A stretch of DNA of 7,398 nt from an uncultured Chromatiaceae bacterium (GTDB lineage: Bacteria > Pseudomonadota > Gammaproteobacteria > Enterobacterales > Alteromonadaceae). Positions 1 through 6,056 of the stretch are shown piece by piece. The stretch spans positions 1 through 7,398 of the forward strand of contig CAMLSF010000174.1 in the NCBI GenBank assembly GCA_946482615.1. Reading direction: 5' to 3'. The first letter of the stretch is position 1. Each line of letters opens with the position of its first letter. Position numbers and translations under genes: made by a program. Under the pieces are notes generated by a model that saw only the letters and a program-made list of their open reading frames with translations, was not told the origin of the DNA and did not search any database.

Positions 1-72
1 AAGATATAAGCATATTCCTTAAAGTTTATGTAATGGGTGTAAATTGTCCATCCACAGCTCAGGTGTCAAATT

Positions 73-81
73 TGTCATAAT
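73..81 (+). promoter_or_regulatory. Candidate extended -10 promoter for the chemoreceptor gene
   Basis: TGTCATAAT fits an extended -10 element: TG, one base, then CATAAT, which is 5 of 6 to TATAAT. It would start a transcript near position 88, about 50 bases before the start codon. No good -35 hexamer sits 16-18 bases upstream, as extended -10 promoters allow. This is seen by eye only. A sigma-28 promoter, common for chemoreceptors, was looked for and is not convincing. Confidence 0.3.
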
Positions 82-140
82 TCTGCAATCAAGCAACTCT
101 ACTCTGCCAGTGCCTGAAACTTAGTGGAGATAGCTGTTGT

Positions 141-2447
141 ATGAATATCGCCAGAAAATTGACCCTGGGAGCTGGTGTACTGACCATAATGGCAGTGATT
201 TTATCTGCCAGCACCAGCGGATTATTAGCCTTAAAAGACAGCTCCGATGCTGTGCACCAAAGTGCAGAACAACAGTTTCAGGCCTTGGCCGCAAGTCGCC
301 ATACCATGCTGCAAACTCAACTTGACAGCCAGCAGCAACTGCTTAACGTACTGGCTCATAATCGCCTGACACAAGAGGCGATTTACAGCTTTAAGAACCC
401 TTTTGTGTCTTACCGCTACGAAGTCTCAGCCCCTAACCTGGATAGCCTGAAACAGCAGATGGGCGACTGGTATAAAACCAAATATCAGCCTTATGTCCAG
501 ACTCAGGCAAAAGGCTTGTCTGTAAACACCGGCCAATGGCTGGAAAAATCTAAATTCGAAAGCTTATTGCTGCAAAAATTTTATGTCGCCGAGAATCCTC
601 AGCCTGTAGGTAAGCAACAGCTGCTGGAGGATCGAAGTGACGGCTCAGTCTATGGTCAGCAACATAAAAAGTATCACAGCAGCTTCAAAGAAATAGTTGA
701 TCGTTATGGCTTTCAGGATTTAATGCTGGTGGATGCCAACAGCCTCGACGTTTTGTATAACGTTAATAAAGGCCCTGTGTTTGCCAGTAATTTACAAAAC
801 GGCGCTTTTGCCGGCACTGAACTGGCAAAGTTAGCCAAAAGCTTAAAGCAAAAACCTAAAGCCGGTTTGCAGATCTCAGCCATCAGCGCTTTTGAAGGCT
901 TTTTCCATCAGCAGGTACTGTTTTTTGGTGTGCCCGTCTTTCATCCAAATAGCGCCGATACTCCGGTAGGTTTCTTAATAGCTCAGTATCCTGTCAGTCG
1001 TTTTACAGATTTGATGACCGGAAATCAAAAGTGGCAGGACTTAGGTTTAGGTCAGACCGGTGATTTATATCTGGTGGATCAGGATCATCGACTCGTGACT
1101 GAATTAAGGCCTTATTTAACAGATAAAGCCAGCTTCATTGCAGAGTATCCCCAGTTTAAAGCCGGACCTTATGGTTTAGGCGGCCATGCAACACTTCAAT
1201 TACCGCAAATTAAAGAAGCCTTAGCAGGCCAATCCGGTGTGGCGGAAGGCGCGGATTATCGTGGTATAGAGTCACTGATCAGCTGGCGTCCGCTGCAAAT
1301 TGGCAGTCAGCAATATGCGCTGGTAGTACAACAGGACTTAGCTGAAAGTATGGAAGCTGTCAGCACCATCCGCACTAATCTGATTTTAAGTACTCTTGTT
1401 GCGGTACTGATCCTGGGTGTACTGGTCGTACTGCTGGTGTATGTATTGGCTCAGGGGTTTGCCAAACCTATGCTGACTTTGCATCAACGTATTGAGCAGT
1501 CGGCACAATTTCATGATTTATCTGCGCGTTTTCATTTGGATACTAAAGATGAACTGTCAGATATAGGCGCTGCACTGAATAAGTTATTTGGATCCTTTGG
1601 CGCCCTGGTCGCCAAACTAACCAGCACCTCTGAGCAAAGCGCCTCTGCCGCTACTCAGAACTTGCAAATCAGTCTTGAATGCAAAAGTTCAGCGATGCAA
1701 CAAGGCGCTGCTATCGGCAATTTGCAGCAACAATCACAACAGCTGGATCTGCAGCTACAGCAATCGGCGGAACAGTTACGCAATAGCGCCAGTCAGGCCA
1801 ATTATGCCAATCAGCAGGCTGACGCAGGTTTTCAGGCTGTGGATCAGGTGGCCAGCTCAATGCGTCATCTGGCCGATCAGGTGAGCTCTTCCAGCCACAG
1901 CATGGCGCAGTTGCGCTCTGCCGCAACTGACATAGTTACAGTGTTGGATACCATTCAGGGGATCTCCGAACAAACCAATCTTTTGGCGCTTAATGCCGCT
2001 ATTGAAGCAGCACGGGCTGGTGAGCATGGTCGTGGTTTTGCGGTAGTCGCTGATGAAGTACGGCGTTTATCAGGCAGCACCCGCCAGGCTACTATGGAAA
2101 TTCAGCAGATGCTGAACCGCCTGATGAGCACTGTAGATGAAACAGCACTGGATTTAGCCAAGGAAAGACAAAGCGCTGAACTTTGTGTCACAGGTTCAGA
2201 GCAGGCACTGCAAGCTTTAAGTGAAATTAAACAGTTGATTGCAGAGGTAAGCACTGCAACATCTGGTATAGCCTTAGCCAGTGAGCAACAGGTTCAGCAA
2301 AACCAGCAAATGCGCGACGAGCTGACAGCGGTACAAGCTTTGGCAACTCATACTGAACAGGCTATGGCTCAACTTAATATCACGGCGAAAGAGCAGGAAA
2401 AGCTGGCCACTGAATTACTCAGTAATGCCAAAGCATTCAGAGTCTGA
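141..2447 (+). CDS. Methyl-accepting chemotaxis protein with large periplasmic sensor domain
   Basis: A 768-residue transmembrane chemoreceptor. It should sense a periplasmic ligand and control CheA/CheW kinase activity, and through it flagellar rotation. Residues 8-30 form the first membrane segment. Residues 31-410 form a periplasmic region of about 380 residues. Its distal part ([15 protein letters not shown], 307-321) resembles a Cache-type sensor, so a double-Cache fold is likely. Residues 412-438 are the second membrane segment and about 440-486 a HAMP domain. After a long Q/S/A-rich coiled coil comes the highly conserved hairpin tip at about 608-641 ([19 protein letters not shown], then [12 protein letters not shown]). 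No C-terminal CheR/CheB-binding pentapeptide is seen; the protein ends KAFRV. The ATG is preceded by GGAG (126-129) at a slightly long spacing of 11 bases. The family is certain; the ligand cannot be read from sequence. No che or flagellar gene lies in the window, so it is an orphan receptor here. Confidence 0.95.
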   Translation: MNIARKLTLGAGVLTIMAVILSASTSGLLALKDSSDAVHQSAEQQFQALAASRHTMLQTQLDSQQQLLNVLAHNRLTQEAIYSFKNPFVSYRYEVSAPNLDSLKQQMGDWYKTKYQPYVQTQAKGLSVNTGQWLEKSKFESLLLQKFYVAENPQPVGKQQLLEDRSDGSVYGQQHKKYHSSFKEIVDRYGFQDLMLVDANSLDVLYNVNKGPVFASNLQNGAFAGTELAKLAKSLKQKPKAGLQISAISAFEGFFHQQVLFFGVPVFHPNSADTPVGFLIAQYPVSRFTDLMTGNQKWQDLGLGQTGDLYLVDQDHRLVTELRPYLTDKASFIAEYPQFKAGPYGLGGHATLQLPQIKEALAGQSGVAEGADYRGIESLISWRPLQIGSQQYALVVQQDLAESMEAVSTIRTNLILSTLVAVLILGVLVVLLVYVLAQGFAKPMLTLHQRIEQSAQFHDLSARFHLDTKDELSDIGAALNKLFGSFGALVAKLTSTSEQSASAATQNLQISLECKSSAMQQGAAIGNLQQQSQQLDLQLQQSAEQLRNSASQANYANQQADAGFQAVDQVASSMRHLADQVSSSSHSMAQLRSAATDIVTVLDTIQGISEQTNLLALNAAIEAARAGEHGRGFAVVADEVRRLSGSTRQATMEIQQMLNRLMSTVDETALDLAKERQSAELCVTGSEQALQALSEIKQLIAEVSTATSGIALASEQQVQQNQQMRDELTAVQALATHTEQAMAQLNITAKEQEKLATELLSNAKAFRV

Positions 2448-2460
2448 TCTGCGGAAATAA

Positions 2461-2482
2461 CAAAGCCCCGTCAGGGGCTTTG
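2461..2482. terminator. Bidirectional intrinsic terminator between convergent genes
   Basis: A perfect 9-bp stem (CAAAGCCCC / GGGGCTTTG) with a 4-base loop lies in the 55 bp between the chemoreceptor stop and the stop of the convergent CorC-like gene. Read on the minus strand it is followed by TTATTT, the better U-tract. On the plus strand the following TTTGCTGTAT is only moderately U-rich. It probably ends both transcripts, more efficiently for the minus-strand gene. Confidence 0.85.
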
Positions 2483-2502
2483 CTGTATAAAGCAATGAGC
2501 AG

Positions 2503-3813
2503 TTAATCCTGTAATTCATCTTCGGATTCTTCGTATGGGATCCTTTGTGCCAACACTTTATCAACCCTTTTGCCGTCCATATCAACTATTTCCAGTCGCC
2601 AGCCTGCCACTTCAACCACGTCAGCAGTTTGTGGGATTTTTCCCAGTTCATACATCAGGAAACCATTTAAAGTCTGATAGCGTCCTTCTTCTTCATCCTG
2701 CAGCTTTCGTATATCCAGTGCATCTTTTAAATCAATGATCGGGATTAAACCGTCCAACAACAAAGAGCCATCCTGACGACGGATCACCATCTGATCATCT
2801 TCATCATCCTGGGCAAACTCACCTGTCAGGGCATCCATCATATCCTGCAAAGTCACCATGCCTTTCAGCTCGCCATATTCGTCCACCACAAACACCATTT
2901 GCGAGCCGCTGGTTCTGAAATGCTCCAGCAGCTCCATACCGGATAAACTATCAGGCACATAGTTACAGGGTTTGACTAAAGACGCGATATGAATTTCCTT
3001 GCCTGAAATCGATTGCGCCAGCAGTTGTTTGGCTGAGACCACCCCTACTATGTCATCAACATTGTTACGACAAACCGGAAAACGTGAATGTGGCGCCTGC
3101 ATCACCAAACGTAAATTATCTTCCAGCGACTCACTGACATCTAAAAATACAATATCAGAACGCGGTACCATCAAAGATGAAATAGAGCGTTCATCCAGCC
3201 GGAATACGTTTTTCACCATGGCATGTTCGTTGTGCTCTATCACACCAGCGGAGGAGCCTTCCTGCAGCATGGCCTGAATATCTTCGTGCGTGACATTGTC
3301 TTCCGTCTGATGGTTAAAACCCAATAACCGCATCAGGCTGTGAGTAGAACCCGACAACATCCAGACAAAAGGTTTTGCCACTATTGCCAGTAAAGTCATA
3401 GGTTTGGACACCAGACAGGCAATAGTTTCGGCGCTGATCTGGCCAATACGTTTAGGTACCAGCTCCCCTATCACTATAGACACATAAGTAACAATAATAA
3501 CCACCAGTACTGTCGACACCACACTGCTAATCTCGGTTGAAATGCCAAAACTCTGCATCCAGAGAGATAAAGGTTCGGCCAGGATAGATTCACCAAAAAT
3601 ACCGTTCAGTATACCTATAGAGGTGATGCCGATCTGAACAGTGGATAAAAACTGGGTGGGGTCTTCCGCAAGTTTTAACGCCGCTTTCGCCGTACTGCTG
3701 CCACTATGAGCCATAGCCGTTAAGCGGGATTTCCGCGCTGTGACTATGGCGATCTCTGACATTGCAAACAAACCATTGAGTACGATCAAACCTACAAGAA
3801 TAAATATTTCCAT
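2503..3813 (-). CDS. DUF21/CNNM - CBS pair - CorC_HlyC membrane protein (hemolysin/YtfL-type family)
   Basis: A 436-residue inner-membrane protein. Residues 1 to about 195 are the CNNM/DUF21 transmembrane domain, with an N-terminal helix, the ALKLAEDPTQFLSTVQIGIT-type segment at about 45-64 and the family signature GELVPKRIG at 117-125. Residues about 213-270 and 278-332 form two CBS domains (MVPRSDIVFLDV opens the first, VDEYGELKGMVTLQD lies in the second). About 345-425 is the CorC_HlyC domain. The acidic tail EESEDELQD ends the protein. Length matches full-length relatives such as E. coli YtfL. These proteins are often labelled hemolysins from a historical TlyC link; relatives CorB/CorC and CNNM are tied to Mg2+ or Co2+ efflux, with the CBS pair binding adenine nucleotides. 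Ion transport is therefore the likely role and hemolysis is not implied. The nearest Shine-Dalgarno-like GGAG lies 14 bases before the ATG, longer than usual, but the N-terminus fits the family. Confidence 0.93.
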   Translation of the reverse strand: MEIFILVGLIVLNGLFAMSEIAIVTARKSRLTAMAHSGSSTAKAALKLAEDPTQFLSTVQIGITSIGILNGIFGESILAEPLSLWMQSFGISTEISSVVSTVLVVIIVTYVSIVIGELVPKRIGQISAETIACLVSKPMTLLAIVAKPFVWMLSGSTHSLMRLLGFNHQTEDNVTHEDIQAMLQEGSSAGVIEHNEHAMVKNVFRLDERSISSLMVPRSDIVFLDVSESLEDNLRLVMQAPHSRFPVCRNNVDDIVGVVSAKQLLAQSISGKEIHIASLVKPCNYVPDSLSGMELLEHFRTSGSQMVFVVDEYGELKGMVTLQDMMDALTGEFAQDDEDDQMVIRRQDGSLLLDGLIPIIDLKDALDIRKLQDEEEGRYQTLNGFLMYELGKIPQTADVVEVAGWRLEIVDMDGKRVDKVLAQRIPYEESEDELQD

Positions 3814-3862
3814 AAATCAGTATTAAACTCCGGTTATTCCATGAGTGGTTCCAGTCGCTCTG

Positions 3863-3907
3863 TAGTGATTTGCATAGCTGGATCTAAGCCATATCTTAGT
3901 GATTTGC
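3863..3907. repeat. Pair of 11-bp direct repeats upstream of the CorC-like gene
   Basis: TAGTGATTTGC occurs exactly at 3863-3873 and 3897-3907, starts 34 bp apart, or about three helical turns. Both copies continue with a similar (A/C)TA. They lie 50-95 bp upstream of the CorC-like start codon. On the minus strand they read GCAAATCACTA twice. This could be an operator for that gene. A very weak promoter match (TTTACT, 16 bp, TAAGAT, minus strand) overlaps the copy at 3897-3907. Function is inference. Confidence 0.4.
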
Positions 3908-3965
3908 CTATGGTAGTAAAGCAACTTTTCAGTTTGTCCTGATCACACCAGAGATAAGGTGCGCT

Positions 3966-4003
3966 AAAAAGAAAAACGGCCCTGCAGTCAAACCGCAGAG
4001 CCG
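3966..4003 (-). terminator. Intrinsic terminator of htpX
   Basis: On the minus strand CGGCTCTGC pairs with GCAGGGCCG: nine pairs, one a U-G wobble, around a 9-base loop. TTTTTCTTTTT follows. The wobble shows only in minus-strand RNA; the plus strand would have a mismatch. It begins 24 bp after the htpX stop codon and separates htpX from the CorC-like gene downstream. Confidence 0.9.
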
Positions 4004-4026
4004 CTGTATTTAACTTAACTGTCTGG

Positions 4027-4911
4027 TTAGCCTTCAAAAGACCGGCTTTGCAACGCCGCAATACGCTTCTCCAGCGGCGGATGGCTCATAAAAAGCTCTG
4101 AGGCTGCTGGTTTAGTGGCTAAACCAAAAGCTGTCATAGAACCTTGTAACTGGCTTTCGTGATTGCCTTTTAAACGTTGTAACGCCGCAACCATACTGGC
4201 TGAGCCTACTAAACGGGCTGCACCAGCGTCAGCTTTGTATTCGCGTTGACGGGAGAACCACATCACGATAATGCTCGCCAGCACACCAAAGATCATTTCC
4301 AGTACAAAAACTGTGATCATATAGCTCAGACCACCGCCCTGACTTTCTTCTTCATCATTGGAGCGGAAGAAGTTATCGATAATGCCGGCTACAACACGGG
4401 CAAAGAAAATCACAAAGGTGTTCACTACACCCTGGATCAGCGTCAGTGTCACCATATCCCCGTTAGCAACGTGGGACACTTCATGGGCTAATACGGCTTC
4501 AGCTTCCTGCTGCGTCATCGCATGCAATAAACCTGTGCTGACAGCCACCAGCGCATTATTGCGGCTCATACCCGTGGCAAAGGCATTAATTTCCGGAGAG
4601 TCATAAATCGCCACTTCAGGCATACCTATACCGGCCTGCTTTGCCTGCCGCTGCACAGTGCTGACCAGCCAGTGTTCAGTGGCATTGGACGGTTCTGTGA
4701 TCACCACAGCACCAGTGGAACGTTTGGCCATCCACTTGGACATGGCTAAAGAAATAAAAGAGCCACCAAAACCAAACACAGCAGCAAATATTAATAAGCC
4801 ACCCATGCTGCGGTTATCTATACCAAAAACTTTAAACACAATACTTAAAACGATACTCAGCACTAACATCACAGCTAAGTTCGTGATTAAAAATAGCACT
4901 ATACGTTTCAT
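4027..4911 (-). CDS. htpX: HtpX, membrane-bound M48-family zinc metalloprotease
   Basis: A 294-residue inner-membrane endopeptidase, almost the same length as E. coli HtpX (293). The family degrades misfolded membrane proteins alongside FtsH in envelope and heat stress. Two membrane segments fill residues about 5-29 and 36-56. The zinc site is HEVSH at 143-147, with two His ligands and the catalytic Glu144. The third ligand is Glu224 in RQREYKAD (221-228). Two further hydrophobic stretches (about 157-180 and 196-219) lie between these. The HPPLEKRI motif at 277-284 near the C-terminus is also typical. The ATG has a good Shine-Dalgarno sequence, AGAGG (4921-4917), five bases away. It appears monocistronic, with its own terminator downstream and an orphan terminator plus an ERIC-type element upstream. 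No clear sigma-32 or CpxR site was recognised. Confidence 0.97.
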   Translation of the reverse strand: MKRIVLFLITNLAVMLVLSIVLSIVFKVFGIDNRSMGGLLIFAAVFGFGGSFISLAMSKWMAKRSTGAVVITEPSNATEHWLVSTVQRQAKQAGIGMPEVAIYDSPEINAFATGMSRNNALVAVSTGLLHAMTQQEAEAVLAHEVSHVANGDMVTLTLIQGVVNTFVIFFARVVAGIIDNFFRSNDEEESQGGGLSYMITVFVLEMIFGVLASIIVMWFSRQREYKADAGAARLVGSASMVAALQRLKGNHESQLQGSMTAFGLATKPAASELFMSHPPLEKRIAALQSRSFEG

Positions 4912-4940
4912 ACCAACCTCTGTAATTCAGGAAACCAGGT

Positions 4941-4946
4941 TTTATA
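4941..4946 (-). promoter_or_regulatory. Possible htpX -10 element formed at the ERIC edge
   Basis: On the minus strand TATAAA (5 of 6 to TATAAT) spans the end of the ERIC-type repeat: TATA comes from the terminal GGTATA and AA from flanking DNA. Initiation would fall near 4935, giving a leader of about 24 bases with the Shine-Dalgarno site placed normally. No decent -35 hexamer is found 17 bp upstream, so this is tentative. Confidence 0.25.
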
Positions 4947-5068
4947 CCTAAGTAATTTGGAGTTGCGGCGAGGCGACAAGCCAGTGAGTGCCCGGGAGCA
5001 TAGTTAACCTATGTGACCGGGCCGGGTGGCGTAGTCAACAAAGCTGCAGCTTCAAGTACGACGGTATA
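4943..5068. repeat. ERIC-type intergenic repeat (full length, about 126 bp)
   Basis: An imperfect palindrome bounded by TATACC and GGTATA. Its arms (GGAGTTGCGGC on the left, GCTGCAGCTTCAAGTACG on the right) and its core match the enterobacterial repetitive intergenic consensus (ERIC/IRU, about 127 bp) as I remember it. The core holds nested inverted pairs: GCCCGG (4990-4995) with CCGGGC (5017-5022), and CATAG (4999-5003) with CTATG (5009-5013). ERICs are non-coding, MITE-like elements that insert at TA. This one ends 31 bp before the htpX start codon. Identity rests on a remembered consensus, but the length, termini and core together make a chance match unlikely. Confidence 0.85.
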
Positions 5069-5080
5069 AACGCCTGTTGC

Positions 5081-5115
5081 TAAAAAAGCCCCTGTTTCAT
5101 TGCTGCAACAGGGGC
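5081..5115 (-). terminator. Orphan intrinsic terminator (minus strand)
   Basis: A perfect 9-bp stem, GCCCCTGTT with AACAGGGGC, and a 10-base loop. On the minus strand TTTTTT follows directly. It is a textbook terminator in that orientation only. The gene before it on this strand, dps, already has its own terminator about 200 bp upstream, and no convincing gene lies between. It may be a second stop for dps read-through, protect htpX from read-through, or end an unannotated small RNA. Confidence 0.88.
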
Positions 5116-5285
5116 AAAGCGCGGATTACTCACACAACAAGTACGTTTTGGTTCTGTCCAACCTGATGGCGGCTTCTGCTCTCACTATCAGATTGTCCAG
5201 GGAACAGACTGATAATACGCTTGCCTTAGTTGTAAGGTAAAATCGAATATAACTTCCAGTTTGACAGGATATAACTGATATAAGC
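5081..5285 (-). ncRNA. Candidate small RNA between dps and htpX
   Basis: This is a hypothesis. The stretch lies between the dps terminator and a strong minus-strand terminator with a T6 tail. A possible promoter, TTGTTA (5320-5315), 17 bp, TTTAAA (5297-5292), overlaps the end of the dps terminator and would start a transcript near 5285, about 205 nt long. There is no ATG codon on the minus strand from 5116 to 5320. The one long open frame (5126-5320) needs a TTG start inside the dps terminator tail, has no ribosome binding site and resembles nothing I know. It could equally be the trailer of dps read-through or decayed sequence. Confidence 0.25.
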
Positions 5286-5286
5286 T
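5267..5286. repeat. Tandem GATATAA motif, copy downstream of dps
   Basis: GATATAACT is followed at once by GATATAAGCT, a 9-bp tandem. A closely similar pair, GGTATAAGCT then GATATAAATC, lies at 5921-5940 upstream of dps in the same orientation. The two sites share CTGATATAA exactly. AT-rich repeats at helical-turn spacing suggest a protein site, but chance is possible. Confidence 0.3.
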
Positions 5287-5311
5287 GTGCCTTTAAAAGC
5301 TGGCAGAGGCC

Positions 5312-5352
5312 AGATAACAAAAAGCCTGCCCGGGTTAAGCCGGACAGGCTTT
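5312..5352 (-). terminator. Intrinsic terminator of dps
   Basis: On the minus strand AAAGCCTGTCCGG pairs with CCGGGCAGGCTTT: 13 pairs including one U-G wobble, with a 6-base loop. TTGTTAT extends the U-rich tail. It starts 28 bp after the dps stop codon. Just downstream, CTGGC/GCCAG (5300-5313) followed by CTTTT forms a weak second hairpin. Confidence 0.9.
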
Positions 5353-5380
5353 GTGATCCATTCGAATGTTCTGACCAGGA

Positions 5381-5848
5381 TTAACCCAATAAACTTCTGA
5401 GCATCCAGGCATTTTTTTCATGCACCTGCATACGCTGAGTGAGTAAATCCAGCGTAGGCTCGTCCGAGGCTTTATCTGCGACAGGCACTATAGAGCGTGC
5501 TGTTTTGGCTAAAGCTTCCTGACCTTTGACCAGATCTTTAATCATGTCCTGCGCTGCAGGAATGCCGTCCGCTTCTTTAATACTGGTCAGTTTGGCAAAC
5601 TCTTTGTATGAGCCCGGTGCAAACTCACCTAAAGCACGAATACGCTCAGCAATTAAATCCACCGCCAGCGCCAGTTCAGTGTACTGAGTTTCAAATAAAA
5701 CATGCAGTGTCTGGAACATCGGGCCTGTGACGTTCCAGTGATAGTTATGAGTCTTCAGATACAGAGTGTAAGTGTCGGCCAATAAAGTCGCTAAACCATG
5801 CACTATGGCTTTACGATCCTCGTCTTCAATTCCAATATTAATCTTCAT
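5381..5848 (-). CDS. dps: Dps-family ferritin-like protein (DNA starvation/stationary phase protection)
   Basis: A 155-residue protein of the Dps family, which forms 12-subunit shells that oxidise Fe2+ with H2O2 and store the iron. The inter-subunit ferroxidase ligands are visible with the spacing of E. coli Dps (H51, H63, D67, D78, E82): His37 in YHWNV, His49 in TLHVLFE, Glu53, Asp64 and Glu68 in AVDLIAER. Glu replacing Asp67 is common in the MrgA-like branch. The N-terminus before helix A is very short ([13 protein letters not shown]) and lacks the lysine-rich tail of E. coli Dps. There is no basic C-terminal tail either, so direct DNA binding is doubtful; iron and peroxide detoxification is the safer role. 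The ATG has a good GGAG (5858-5855) six bases away. It is monocistronic and diverges from the antiporter gene. Confidence 0.96.
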   Translation of the reverse strand: MKINIGIEDEDRKAIVHGLATLLADTYTLYLKTHNYHWNVTGPMFQTLHVLFETQYTELALAVDLIAERIRALGEFAPGSYKEFAKLTSIKEADGIPAAQDMIKDLVKGQEALAKTARSIVPVADKASDEPTLDLLTQRMQVHEKNAWMLRSLLG

Positions 5849-5873
5849 AAGAAACTCCGTGTTGCGGCAAAGA

Positions 5874-5902
5874 ATTTAAATACCCTATCACAATTCAGAC
5901 AA
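5874..5902 (-). promoter_or_regulatory. Candidate dps promoter
   Basis: On the minus strand TTGTCT (5902-5897), a 17-bp spacer and TTAAAT (5879-5874) match the sigma-70/sigma-S consensus at 4 of 6 in each hexamer. The start would fall near 5868, giving a 20-base leader that contains the GGAG site. No clear OxyR tetrad was seen. Confidence 0.4.
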
Positions 5903-5928
5903 GGCGCTCAAATATCCGTAGGTATAAG

Positions 5929-5942
5929 CTGATATAAATCAA
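5929..5942. promoter_or_regulatory. FNR/CRP-family-like site between dps and antiporter
   Basis: Read on the minus strand, TTGAT-TTAT-ATCAG matches the FNR/Anr consensus TTGAT-N4-ATCAA at 9 of 10 positions. Its centre lies about 68 bp upstream of the proposed dps start and about 86 bp upstream of the proposed antiporter start, so it could act on either. It overlaps the second unit of the GGTATAA/GATATAA tandem at 5921-5940, so FNR identity is not certain. Confidence 0.4.
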
Positions 5943-5985
5943 TGGGATTGAAGATAAGAGAAAACAAGGGGCGGTTCCGATAGTC

Positions 5986-6015
5986 TTGGTTTTGTCACAT
6001 TACGCCAGTTACAAT
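5986..6015 (+). promoter_or_regulatory. Candidate antiporter promoter
   Basis: TTGGTT (5986-5991), an 18-bp spacer and TACAAT (6010-6015, 5 of 6). Initiation near 6022 leaves a leader of about 35 bases to the preferred GTG start at 6057 and would put the TTG at 6042 only 20 bases from the transcript end. Confidence 0.4.
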
Positions 6016-6056
6016 GCCTGCTTTGAATCCTTATTTTTGGTTTGCCGGAGAGTGTT

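Noticed and set aside
20..46. Sigma-28 flagellar promoter upstream of the chemoreceptor
   Set aside because: TAAAGTTT at 20-27 matches the -35 consensus fully, but the -10 at the right spacing (GTAAATTG) matches GCCGATAA at only about 3 of 8 positions.
2503..3813. Reading the CorC-like protein as a hemolysin toxin
   Set aside because: The name is historical. The domain order CNNM, CBS pair, CorC_HlyC and the membrane segments indicate an ion-transport-type membrane protein with no toxin features.
3834..4061. Minus-strand open frame of 75 codons across the end of htpX
   Set aside because: It overlaps the htpX 3' end in another frame and runs through the htpX terminator hairpin, so a real gene is very unlikely.
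4658..4951. Plus-strand open frame of 97 codons antisense to htpX
   Set aside because: It is a shadow of the conserved htpX coding sequence, with no binding site and no family resemblance.
5048..5056. Sigma-32-like CTTGAA upstream of htpX (minus strand)
   Set aside because: CTTGAA is a conserved part of the ERIC arm, and no CCCCAT-like -10 follows at 13-17 bp.
5261..5266. Perfect plus-strand TTGACA
   Set aside because: No -10 hexamer lies 16-18 bp downstream, and no plus-strand gene follows before the divergent dps region.
5126..5320. Minus-strand open frame of 64 codons between dps and htpX
   Set aside because: It needs a TTG start inside the dps terminator tail, has no Shine-Dalgarno site and no recognisable motif. 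An internal GTG at 5185 also lacks a binding site. Not called as a gene.
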